Assembly: GCA_037445555.1 (NCBI GenBank)
Contig: JBBIKG010000009.1
Location: forward strand, 1 to 64,000
Length of the DNA stretch: 64,000 bases
Source: JAAYJT01 sp037445555
Lineage (GTDB): Bacteria; Bacteroidota; Bacteroidia; Bacteroidales; JAAYJT01
Direction of reading: 5' to 3'
The notes under the pieces were generated by a model, which was not told the DNA's origin, did not search any database, and worked only from the letters and a program-made list of their open reading frames with translations. How positions within the stretch are numbered: position 1 is the first letter of the stretch; the number at the start of each line of letters is the position of its first letter. The position numbers and the translations under genes were made by a program. Below, one piece after another: positions 1-7,218 of the stretch.

Positions 1-891
1 GATCTGGGCTATCACATCGCCTTTCTTGAAGGATAGTGCATTTCCGATGCCCGTAATGCCTGCAATGGTCAATTGGTTACCATTAAGGCTGTAATGGTAT
101 ATATCGAAAGGTGTTTTAACCGCTGTTACTTCGAAAGCGTCGCTAGGGTAGCTCAGCACCAGGCGCATGGCGCTCAGGCCGGCATTCTCTCCCAGGCGCA
201 CAGGCAGCCACATTTCCTGGTTTGTGGATGCTTCAACCGGGGTAGTGCTTGCAGCAAATTCAATGGCTTCATGTTTATTTTCAGGAACAAAAGTTCCGCC
301 GACATCTCCGCTGGTGGTACCCCCTATTCCGGTGATTCTTTCCCTCACAGGCTTGGTTCTGGATTCTTCTGTATTTTCTTCGCCATCAGGCTCGGTTTCC
401 ATCGACTTCAGCGAACTGAAGCTGACAAGTTTTTCTTCAAAAATCCAGGTACGTGGTAAGGAATTACCCTGAGCAAGGTGATTGACAACCAGAGTGGTAA
501 AATCTTTTTGGCTTATTAAGCCATCCCCATCAATATCAGCAGCGAGTTTCTGCAAACCTGTTAGGTTAATCTGACCTAAAATGCTTTTTTGCATTAATAG
601 TACATCAGCCATTGAACGTTTTCCAACCGGGCGGTTGTAGGCTGCAGTTACAAGGTAATCGTTCAGAGGCAACTTAGTGAAGGCATATTGGCCATCAATA
701 TCGGTCAGTGTGGTATAGGTGATTTTTCCATCCACACTCTTCAGAATCACAGTGACCCCTTCAAGAGCACGGTTAACATCGTTATAGTAACTTACCACCC
801 CCTTGATGGTACCGGTCTGGGCATACATGCCCAGCGAAAAAATACTACAAATGATGAAAATTATGACAGAGCGTAATTTGTTTGATTTCAT
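1..891 (-). CDS. Secreted protein with CarboxypepD/CnaB-like, dockerin-like and cohesin-like domains (3' end cut by window)
   Basis: The frame is open from an ATG at 891 to the window edge (297 codons, no stop), so the C-terminus is missing. Residues 1-25 form a signal peptide ending in YAQ. A CnaB/carboxypeptidase-regulatory-like fold follows (about 26-90, GTIKGVVSYY ... TDIDGQYAF). Next is a dockerin-like segment (about 92-140) with a good calcium loop, DIDGDGLISQKD; the first half-repeat lacks such a loop. After a low-complexity acidic linker, residues from about 205 look like a cohesin/CBM fold (PVRLGENAGL, LSYPSDAFEV, FKKGDVIAQI). I infer a secreted scaffold or cell-surface protein; a C-terminal sorting domain may lie outside the window. 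It is divergent from the sigma factor gene at 1234. The fold names come from reading the sequence, so the cohesin call is moderate. Confidence 0.75.
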   Translation of the reverse strand, partial: MKSNKLRSVIIFIICSIFSLGMYAQTGTIKGVVSYYNDVNRALEGVTVILKSVDGKITYTTLTDIDGQYAFTKLPLNDYLVTAAYNRPVGKRSMADVLLMQKSILGQINLTGLQKLAADIDGDGLISQKDFTTLVVNHLAQGNSLPRTWIFEEKLVSFSSLKSMETEPDGEENTEESRTKPVRERITGIGGTTSGDVGGTFVPENKHEAIEFAASTTPVEASTNQEMWLPVRLGENAGLSAMRLVLSYPSDAFEVTAVKTPFDIYHYSLNGNQLTIAGITGIGNALSFKKGDVIAQI

Positions 892-1233
892 ATCCACCCC
901 TTTAGTAAATTGAAATTTGTGATTGTGATCTATCCCTCTTTTGTACTCATTAATTCCCAAAAATGAAAAAGGTTATACTGAAAAACGAAAAATTTTTCAA
1001 CTTTTTTCAAATTATTTCCATCTGCTTTATTAAGTCGCTGATTGTCAAATAGATGAAAAATGGTGATTGCGTTCCCCCTCACCAAAGGTAATCGAAAAAA
1101 GAAATAATGCAATTCGGATGTATGTTCAAATTTCGTAAATCCCTGCAAATGAGCGGTTATAAGCTGCTCATTACCATTGTTGAAAAAAACATGCTAATTT
1201 TGTATAACCTTTTTGGTTTTTGGGAATTAATAC
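892..1233. other. Divergent intergenic region, AT-rich
   Basis: 342 bp separate the dockerin-like gene from the sigma factor gene. The stretch is AT-rich and should carry both promoters. The one clear signal is a TAATTTTG box for the rightward gene. The 72-codon leftward open frame inside it has no recognisable protein features, so I treat it as chance. Confidence 0.5.
1195..1202 (+). promoter_or_regulatory. Bacteroidota -7 box (TAATTTTG) of sigma factor gene
   Basis: TAATTTTG matches the TAnnTTTG -7 consensus and lies 31 bp before the ATG at 1234. TTG triplets lie at 1177 and 1180, but the spacing (15 or 12 bp) is shorter than the usual 19, so the -33 element is weak. Confidence 0.55.
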
Positions 1234-1812
1234 ATGAACTCGATGCACTACTCTGACCAGGCCATAGTTGAAGGTATCAGGCAAAAGGATGGCGGCGTAT
1301 TGAAATATATATATGCACAGTGCTTTCCGTCTGTTAGTTACCTGGTACGCAGCAATTCGGGCAACGAAGACGATGTGCAGGATGTTTTTCAGGATGCCAT
1401 GGTAATCCTGTATAAGAATATCTCAGAAGGTAACTTCGAGTTGCATTGTTCTTTCCAAACTTATCTGTACAGTGTATGTAAGCGCTTGTGGATGAAAAAG
1501 CTGCAGGCAAAGCAAAAGCAGGAAGTATCTCTGAGCAACTTCGCTGCGACCGTCGAGTTGTCGGAAATTAACCTGATTGCCATCTATGACGTGGAAGAGG
1601 AAAAATTTCGGGCTTATCAGAAGCATTTTCTGCGTTTACCGGTTGAGTGCCAGAAATTGCTCAGGTTGTTTGTAAGCAAAGTCTCACTCAGGGATATAGC
1701 TGCACAGATGGGTTTTAAGTCGGAGAAATATGCTAAGCTGAGAAAATTCTTATGCAAGGAGGAGCTGAAGCGAAATGTCCTGAATGATCCGGAATGTAAA
1801 CAGTTTTTTTAA
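1234..1812 (+). CDS. RNA polymerase sigma-70 family (ECF-like) sigma factor
   Basis: 192 aa, the usual ECF sigma length. Region 2 is around residues 15-80, with the acidic NEDDVQDVFQDAMVILYK segment typical of the core-binding helix. Region 4 is around 130-180 (LPVECQKLLRLF, then a helix-turn-helix SLRDIAAQMGF). It should direct RNA polymerase to a small regulon. The gene is 12 bp upstream of a TPR membrane protein with an anti-sigma-like N-terminus, the expected partner arrangement. The divergent secreted protein is a candidate target. The family call is firm; target and signal are unknown. Confidence 0.9.
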   Translation: MNSMHYSDQAIVEGIRQKDGGVLKYIYAQCFPSVSYLVRSNSGNEDDVQDVFQDAMVILYKNISEGNFELHCSFQTYLYSVCKRLWMKKLQAKQKQEVSLSNFAATVELSEINLIAIYDVEEEKFRAYQKHFLRLPVECQKLLRLFVSKVSLRDIAAQMGFKSEKYAKLRKFLCKEELKRNVLNDPECKQFF

Positions 1813-1824
1813 AACGGAGATTTT

Positions 1825-2580
1825 ATGATTAGTTACTCAAAAACCATTGATCGCTACAAATCGGGCGAAATGGTCGACCCCAATGAAAAACAGCGGTTTG
1901 AAAATGAGCTGGCTAACAATCCACAGCTTGCTCGCGAAATGCAATTTGATGATGGCATCGATGCCATGCTGGCCAATCAGGAGATCCTCGATTTCAGACA
2001 GCAGTTGGGCCACATCTACCAGCAGGATGCCAAGAAACTGAACCGACCCTACATTTTACCCACATACCGTAAAAGATGGTATGCGGCAGCGGCTGCCCTG
2101 ACAGTCGTTATGCTGGTGGTCGGAGCAATGCATTTTTTGTTGCCCGACAAATACAGCAGCGATAAACTTTTCAGTATGTACTACAACCCTGAGAAAGTGA
2201 CCACAATTTCCCGATCAGGGAACAATCAGCTGCTTAGTGCGTTGGTCGAATACCAGCAGCGTGACTTTGAGAAGGCCGCCATCCTGTTTGATGAGATACT
2301 GGCCAGCGACCCCTCAAATATGACTATACGATTCTACAGCGGCATTGCTGCCATCGAAACTGAGCAACCACAAAAAGCCATCAGCGCCTTCCTCTTCATT
2401 ATCGAGCATAACGATAACCTGTTTGTCGAACAGGCCCGGTGGTTTCTAGGGCTGACCTACCTGAAGGAAGGCCTAAATAAAGAAGCTATCCTTACTTTCG
2501 AGAAAATTGCAGAAGATCCTCATAACTACTACCGGAAACAGGCAAATGAAATCCTGCCGAAAATACAAGGATACACCTAG
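1825..2580 (+). CDS. Membrane TPR protein, probable anti-sigma factor partner
   Basis: 251 aa. Residues 1-70 are an acidic helical segment resembling Bacteroidota anti-sigma N-termini (YKSGEMVDPNEKQRFENEL). A single membrane segment spans about 86-107, and the C-terminal 130-250 holds TPR-like helical repeats (NNQLLSALVEYQQRDFEKA, PQKAISAFLFII, GLNKEAILTFEKI). The topology suggests a cytoplasmic sigma-binding part and periplasmic TPR sensor. It follows the sigma factor gene by 12 bp, so the two are almost certainly co-transcribed. The anti-sigma role is inferred from position and the N-terminal pattern; no zinc motif (HxxxCxxC) is present. Confidence 0.75.
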   Translation: MISYSKTIDRYKSGEMVDPNEKQRFENELANNPQLAREMQFDDGIDAMLANQEILDFRQQLGHIYQQDAKKLNRPYILPTYRKRWYAAAAALTVVMLVVGAMHFLLPDKYSSDKLFSMYYNPEKVTTISRSGNNQLLSALVEYQQRDFEKAAILFDEILASDPSNMTIRFYSGIAAIETEQPQKAISAFLFIIEHNDNLFVEQARWFLGLTYLKEGLNKEAILTFEKIAEDPHNYYRKQANEILPKIQGYT

Positions 2581-2618
2581 TAAAGCTACCTGAGGATTAT
2601 ATTAACTGCCAATAACCC

Positions 2619-2751
2619 GGGGCTGTCAGAAAAGTTGCACCGGAATCCGATCGCCGTTCGTTTGAGATACGCTTCATTTCCCCGAAATACAAGCCGTCTC
2701 TGCCTGTCACGCTTCGGTACGAATTCTGAAACGCATCTCAATGACAGCCCC
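2619..2751. repeat. 133-bp element with perfect 10-bp terminal inverted repeats (MITE-like or structured)
   Basis: GGGGCTGTCA at 2619-2628 is the exact reverse complement of TGACAGCCCC at 2742-2751. A second pair lies inside: TTGAGATACGCTTCA (2662-2676) and TGAAACGCATCTCAA (2727-2741), complementary over 15 positions apart from two that would form G-U pairs in RNA. The right arms of both pairs abut. The element fills the gap between convergent genes ending at 2580 and 2774. The GGGGCTGTC end resembles ends of some insertion sequences, but no transposase or clear target duplication is visible. It could instead be a bidirectional terminator. Confidence 0.6.
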
Positions 2752-2773
2752 TTTTCAATTGAAGCCAAATTAC

Positions 2774-3286
2774 CTAAGCTTTTTGCTGATGACGCTTAAC
2801 GAGAAATAGATAGCTGCTGAAAACTATCGTCATCACAAGCTGGAAGTAGATCGGGATCGAAAATAACCCTCCGTTCAACATCGCCAGCTGCAGCAAGCCG
2901 AATTTTAACAGGTAATAAAACACTTTACTACCCACAACAGCAACGGCCATGGCTGCTAACGAATTTTTAACCGATTTGTTTAAGGCATAAAACAGCCATA
3001 CGTTAAGCACCAGTTCGAGGCTGATAATGACTGATTTTAGAAATACCGGATGGGCTGCAATAGCGTAGGAGAATAAAGGTAATGTAAGGGCAAGACTGTA
3101 TGCATTCAGCCGGTTGGTATGCACAATGGCCAGTATCACCATAATTCGCATGGGCTCAATGTAATACACGGGCAGCGCAAACATATGCGATAATGCCGGC
3201 ATGAAATAGACAAAGGCAACAGCTGCCAGGTCGATTACGATAGTACGTATCCGTGAAGAAGTAAGGGCATGGACAATGCTGGTCAT
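2774..3286 (-). CDS. Polytopic membrane protein of unknown function
   Basis: 170 aa, almost entirely hydrophobic, with about five predicted membrane helices (around 15-35, 45-62, 65-85, 88-110 and 140-165) and a basic C-terminus (KRHQQKA). I do not recognise the family; the size and helix packing resemble small integral membrane components such as MreD or ECF S-components, but no diagnostic motif supports either. The ATG at 3286 sits 25 bp downstream of a good promoter on the same strand. It is transcribed alone, towards the inverted-repeat element. Confidence 0.65.
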   Translation of the reverse strand: MTSIVHALTSSRIRTIVIDLAAVAFVYFMPALSHMFALPVYYIEPMRIMVILAIVHTNRLNAYSLALTLPLFSYAIAAHPVFLKSVIISLELVLNVWLFYALNKSVKNSLAAMAVAVVGSKVFYYLLKFGLLQLAMLNGGLFSIPIYFQLVMTIVFSSYLFLVKRHQQKA

Positions 3287-3311
3287 GATGAAATGAATTA
3301 TTGGTTTGTCG

Positions 3312-3343
3312 CAAAAATAACAGAAATCCTGTTATGACCACAA
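3312..3343 (-). promoter_or_regulatory. Promoter of the 3286 membrane protein gene (TTG-N21-TATTTTTG)
   Basis: On the minus strand a TATTTTTG -7 box (3312-3319) is preceded by TTG (3341-3343) with a 21-bp spacer. Both elements match the Bacteroidota consensus. Confidence 0.6.
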
Positions 3344-3421
3344 CCGCTGTGTATCTGTCTAAACAATAATATGTATTTTTACATGCTTGTTTTACGCTGA
3401 TGGGCAATAATCTTCATTACT

Positions 3422-4339
3422 ATGAAACGCAGAGATTTTATAGCTAAAACTATAACAGCAGGGCTTGCAGCAGGTGCAGCCGTGAAATTGGGAAGCACTT
3501 CCTCACTTTGGGCCATGAGCCCTTCGACCAGGCCTTACGACCTGGTTGCGGTGCGCAACGGAGAGCCTGACATGATGTTCGACCGCGCAATTGAATCGCT
3601 TGGGGGCATGGGAACCTATGTAAAAAAAGGTCAAAAAGTTGTCATCAAACCCAATATCGGTTGGGACACTCCTGAGGAGCGGGCAGCCAACACCAACCCC
3701 AAACTGATAAAACGCATCGTAGAACATTGCTTTAAAGCAGGTGCCCGCGAGGTATTCGTATTCGATAACACCTGCGACCTGTGGACCAACTGTTACAGCA
3801 ACAGTGGTATAGAAGAGGCTGCAAAAAGCGCCGGAGCCAAGATGGTGCCGGGCAACAATGAGCGCAATTACCGCGAAGTTCAGCTTCCCAATGCCGAAAT
3901 CCTCAAAACGGCAAAAGTTCATGAGCTCATTTTTGACAGCGATGTTTTTATCAATGTGCCTGTCCTCAAACATCATTCGGGAGCCCGGGTTACCATTGCA
4001 ATGAAAAATCTAATGGGCATCGTCTGGGATCGCCGATTCTGGCACCGCAACAACTTGCAGAAATGCATTGCCGAATTTGCCGCTTTCAAAAAACCCCATC
4101 TTAATGTCGTGGACGCCTACAGAGTAATGACTCGCAACGGTCCGCGCGGTGTGTCGGATGCGGATGTGAGTGTGATGAAACAACTCCTGGTGTCCACCGA
4201 CATGGTTGCTATAGATGCCGCTGCAGCAAAAATATTTGGTATCGAACCAACAGATGTACCCCATATTTTGCTTGCCCATGAAATGGGTGTGGGTACAATG
4301 AATCTGCAATCACTCTCAATCAACAGGATCGTACTCTGA
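3422..4339 (+). CDS. Tat-signal DUF362 domain protein
   Basis: 305 aa. It begins with a twin-arginine signal (MKRRDFIAKTITAGLAAGAA), so export of the folded protein is expected. The rest (about 40-300) matches the DUF362 pattern: VVIKPNIGWDTPEERAANTNP, FINVPVLKHHSGARVTIAMKNLMG, and DMVAIDAAAAKIFGI near the end. DUF362 proteins often carry 4Fe-4S motifs, but none is present here; the clusters lie in the next gene, which starts 1 bp after this stop (TGA-A-ATG). I infer a periplasmic redox-associated partner of that polyferredoxin. The biochemical activity of the family is not known to me. Confidence 0.85.
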   Translation: MKRRDFIAKTITAGLAAGAAVKLGSTSSLWAMSPSTRPYDLVAVRNGEPDMMFDRAIESLGGMGTYVKKGQKVVIKPNIGWDTPEERAANTNPKLIKRIVEHCFKAGAREVFVFDNTCDLWTNCYSNSGIEEAAKSAGAKMVPGNNERNYREVQLPNAEILKTAKVHELIFDSDVFINVPVLKHHSGARVTIAMKNLMGIVWDRRFWHRNNLQKCIAEFAAFKKPHLNVVDAYRVMTRNGPRGVSDADVSVMKQLLVSTDMVAIDAAAAKIFGIEPTDVPHILLAHEMGVGTMNLQSLSINRIVL

Positions 4340-4340
4340 A

Positions 4341-5918
4341 ATGATACGTTTAATTCACCTGCGCATCTACCGTATCGTAATCTCGGTAGTGTTTCTGATA
4401 CTTTTTACCCTGTTGTTTCTCGACCAGCGAAATCTGCTTCCCGTATGGATCTATTCTTCCGTCCTTTATTTGCAGTTCGTTCCCTCGTTTCTTAAATTCC
4501 TTTCGGCCACAACCCTGGTCGCTGCAGGATTTATTGTGGTTCTGCTGCTCACGCTGCTTTTCGGAAGAGTCTACTGCAGTGTCCTTTGCCCTTTGGGTGT
4601 GCTGCAGGATGTGCTCATTCGAATTTCGAGGTGGTTTAAGAACAAGAAAGCGAAACGAAACCAGTTTGCTTTTCGCCGCTCATTCAAAATTCTGCATTAC
4701 TCCCTGCTTGCTGTTGTTGTCCTGTTGCTTCTGCTAGACATAATTACACCGCTCGGACTGCTTGATCCCTACAGCATCTTTGGCCGCTTCATGACACATT
4801 TGGTAAGGCCGGTCGTGATTGTTGTCAATAACACGTTTGCCGGATGGCTTGAAACCATGTCAGTGTATAGCCTCCGGCCTCTTGAATTCAGAACAGTGAG
4901 CTATGTGTCGATGGGTGTAGCTGCCGGACTGATTACGTTGGTTGTCCTGCTGGTAGTTTACCGAGGGCGTGAATATTGCAATACGGTTTGTCCGGTTGGT
5001 GCGGTATTGCGGCTCATCTCGCGGTATTCGGTGTTCCGGCTTCGTATCAATGAGAGTCTATGTAACAACTGTGCGCTGTGTGCCCGGGACTGCAAAGCCG
5101 GATGCATTGATGCAAAGAATAAAGTCCTTGATTTTGAGCGGTGCATTGGCTGTTATAACTGCATCAACTCGTGTAAGGCTCAGGGAGTTGTATTTGTTAA
5201 CCGGTACGCTGAAAAATATCAGAACGAATTCAGTCCTGGTCGCAGAAAGTTATTGGCAGGATCACTTCTTGCACTGGCCGCCGGAAAAGTACTCGCCGAA
5301 GAGGAATCTGAGCCGGAACATGACCACCTGAGAGGTATGAGACCTGAAAACAAGGAATTTCCTGTATCCCCTCCGGGTTCGTTGAGCCTCGAACATTTCA
5401 CCTCTAGGTGTACAGCATGTCATTTATGTGTGAGCGTCTGCCCTAAACAGGTGTTACAACCCTCCATTTTGGAGTATGGTCTCAGGGGTTTTCTTCAGCC
5501 GCGCATGGACTACCACACCAGCTATTGCAATTTCGACTGCGTGGTGTGCAGCACCGTTTGTCCCAACGGAGCAATACTTTCACTTACCGTGGAAGAAAAG
5601 CACCAGGTGCAGGTGGGTAAAGCATGGTTTATTCGTCGCAATTGTGTGGTTAGGACTGAACGAACCGATTGCGGTGCATGCTCCGAACATTGCCCCACCA
5701 AGGCCGTGCAGATGGTTCCCTGGCGAAACGGTTTGCTTATCCCTGAGGTGAATCAGGATATTTGTATCGGTTGCGGGGCATGCGAATTTGCCTGCCCAAC
5801 CACTCCTTATAAAGCAATTTACGTAGATGGAAATGCTGTACATCGCAAGGCTGAATTGCCTGTGAATGATGAACAGGAACAGCAACCCCAAAAACCGACT
5901 GAGGACTTTCCATTCTGA
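4341..5918 (+). CDS. NapH-NapG-like fusion: membrane polyferredoxin with eight 4Fe-4S-type Cys groups
   Basis: 525 aa. The N-terminal half is NapH/CcoG-like: membrane helices around 10-28, 55-75, 117-137 and 190-208, paired C79-x3-C83-P and C213-x3-C217-P motifs, then a two-cluster ferredoxin (C241/244/247/251 and C268/271/274/278). At 301-302 an RR followed by a hydrophobic stretch to 319 resembles the Tat signal of NapG. After it come four more Cys groups (C357-367, C396-407, C435-451, C475-485). This looks like separate napH and napG products fused in one chain, with the internal helix placing the last clusters in the periplasm. It should move electrons across the inner membrane. Its operon partner is the DUF362 protein. 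The true donor and acceptor are unknown. Confidence 0.88.
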   Translation: MIRLIHLRIYRIVISVVFLILFTLLFLDQRNLLPVWIYSSVLYLQFVPSFLKFLSATTLVAAGFIVVLLLTLLFGRVYCSVLCPLGVLQDVLIRISRWFKNKKAKRNQFAFRRSFKILHYSLLAVVVLLLLLDIITPLGLLDPYSIFGRFMTHLVRPVVIVVNNTFAGWLETMSVYSLRPLEFRTVSYVSMGVAAGLITLVVLLVVYRGREYCNTVCPVGAVLRLISRYSVFRLRINESLCNNCALCARDCKAGCIDAKNKVLDFERCIGCYNCINSCKAQGVVFVNRYAEKYQNEFSPGRRKLLAGSLLALAAGKVLAEEESEPEHDHLRGMRPENKEFPVSPPGSLSLEHFTSRCTACHLCVSVCPKQVLQPSILEYGLRGFLQPRMDYHTSYCNFDCVVCSTVCPNGAILSLTVEEKHQVQVGKAWFIRRNCVVRTERTDCGACSEHCPTKAVQMVPWRNGLLIPEVNQDICIGCGACEFACPTTPYKAIYVDGNAVHRKAELPVNDEQEQQPQKPTEDFPF

Positions 5919-5923
5919 AATGA

Positions 5924-6949
5924 CTAGCGAAGCACTGTATGTTTCATGATCTCATGCGAATGCAGGATGGCATCCGCGTACTGGCTGCGTTTGTAAACAA
6001 ACGGATCGTTGAGTACGCTGGCAGAGAGTTTTCCTCTGAAGTCGGCAACGGATTTATATCCTTTTTCCTCCATCCATTTTTCAATATCCGCAAGCATGGA
6101 GGCAAGATGTGAGATACGGTATCTGTATAAGGCAGTTACCACCTGCACCGCATCGGCACCGGCTAAAAGCAGCTTGATCACATCTTCGCCCTGATGGATA
6201 CCCGTTGTAGCGCAAACCGAACCTTTCACATTATTGTGCAGAAGGCCGGCAAAACGGAGCGGAAGCCTGTAATCGCCCGATTCGCTCATGTACCACGGTA
6301 CGCTGTGTTTTTCAAGGTTAATGTTTATCTCGGGTTGAAACAAACGATTGAAAAGTACATACCCGTCTGTACCGGCAGTTTCGAGGCTGGCGATAAAAGA
6401 AAGCACGTTGGTGAAGAAAGGACTTAATTTAACACTGACCGGGATATCAACGGCCTTTTTGACCGATTTTACAACTTCCAGGATTGAATCTTCTATGCTT
6501 TTAGCACTTTTGTCAAAATTGGTGGGCGTACTATAAAAGTTGAGTTCAAGCGCAGCCACACCAGTCTGTGCCAGTTGTCGCGCATAATCTTCCCAGCTTA
6601 CTTCATACAGCGCATTAAGGCTTGCTATTACCGGTATTTCAACCGATTCTGTTGCCTTACGCATCTTCAGCAGGTGCTCTTCTGGGCCTGCATGTTTGAT
6701 GTTTGGAAAGATCTTTACCATCTCGGCATTGCGCTCGTTGTACATATCAAGCGATTCTTCGAACTCAAAGCGCTCAAGCTGTATCTGCTCTTCGAATAGC
6801 GATTTATAGACGATGGCTGCAGCACCGGCATCCTGCATCTTTTTCAGGTTGTCGGTGTCGTTCACCAGATTACTCGATCCGACGATAATGGGATTTTTTA
6901 GCTGCAGACCCAGATAGGTCGTTTTCAGGTCGCTCATAGATTTTGACAT
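5924..6949 (-). CDS. Dihydroorotate dehydrogenase-like flavoprotein
   Basis: 341 aa from the ATG at 6949; a longer frame to 7048 exists, but the conserved start TTYLGLQLKNPIIVGSSNL begins only here. A TIM-barrel FMN fold is indicated by the N-terminal KNPI, IPVSVKLSPFFTNV and, near the end, GADAVQVVTALYR, the phosphate-binding region. It is related to PyrD/PreA, but similar proteins in this phylum are annotated only as DHODH-like, so pyrimidine synthesis is not assured. It is divergent from the PFOR gene. Residue-level checks of the catalytic Cys/Ser position were not possible by eye. Confidence 0.82.
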   Translation of the reverse strand: MSKSMSDLKTTYLGLQLKNPIIVGSSNLVNDTDNLKKMQDAGAAAIVYKSLFEEQIQLERFEFEESLDMYNERNAEMVKIFPNIKHAGPEEHLLKMRKATESVEIPVIASLNALYEVSWEDYARQLAQTGVAALELNFYSTPTNFDKSAKSIEDSILEVVKSVKKAVDIPVSVKLSPFFTNVLSFIASLETAGTDGYVLFNRLFQPEININLEKHSVPWYMSESGDYRLPLRFAGLLHNNVKGSVCATTGIHQGEDVIKLLLAGADAVQVVTALYRYRISHLASMLADIEKWMEEKGYKSVADFRGKLSASVLNDPFVYKRSQYADAILHSHEIMKHTVLR

Positions 6950-7154
6950 TTTAAGGTTAGTGATGAGGCATGATTGGTAACAATACAATCTAACACCATT
7001 CTCCGGTTTTTGTTCAACACCAGTACAATACTTGCAGCGATTGAGCAAAGCATTGCTTTTTTTTCGTGTAATTGTGTTATTTAGAACAGTTATAAATTAG
7101 GATGTGAGAGCTAAATCAATGGACTCTGATACAGAAAAGAATATTATAAATCAG

Positions 7155-7162
7155 TAATTTTG
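7155..7162 (+). promoter_or_regulatory. -7 box (TAATTTTG) of PFOR gene
   Basis: TAATTTTG matches TAnnTTTG and lies 56 bp before the ATG at 7219. No TTG appears at the expected -33 distance, so the promoter may be weak or activator dependent. Confidence 0.5.
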
Positions 7163-7218
7163 CACCGCTTTAAAAAACATCGAAAAACTTAGAAAAGAAG
7201 CACTTAAATTACTATATC

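Noticed and set aside
930..1148. 72-codon leftward open frame between the dockerin-like and sigma factor genes
   Set aside because: Phe-rich, no recognisable domain, located in the promoter region of two divergent genes; treated as chance.
2586..2768. 60-codon minus-strand frame across the inverted-repeat element
   Set aside because: It is fully explained by the repeat element and has no protein-like features.
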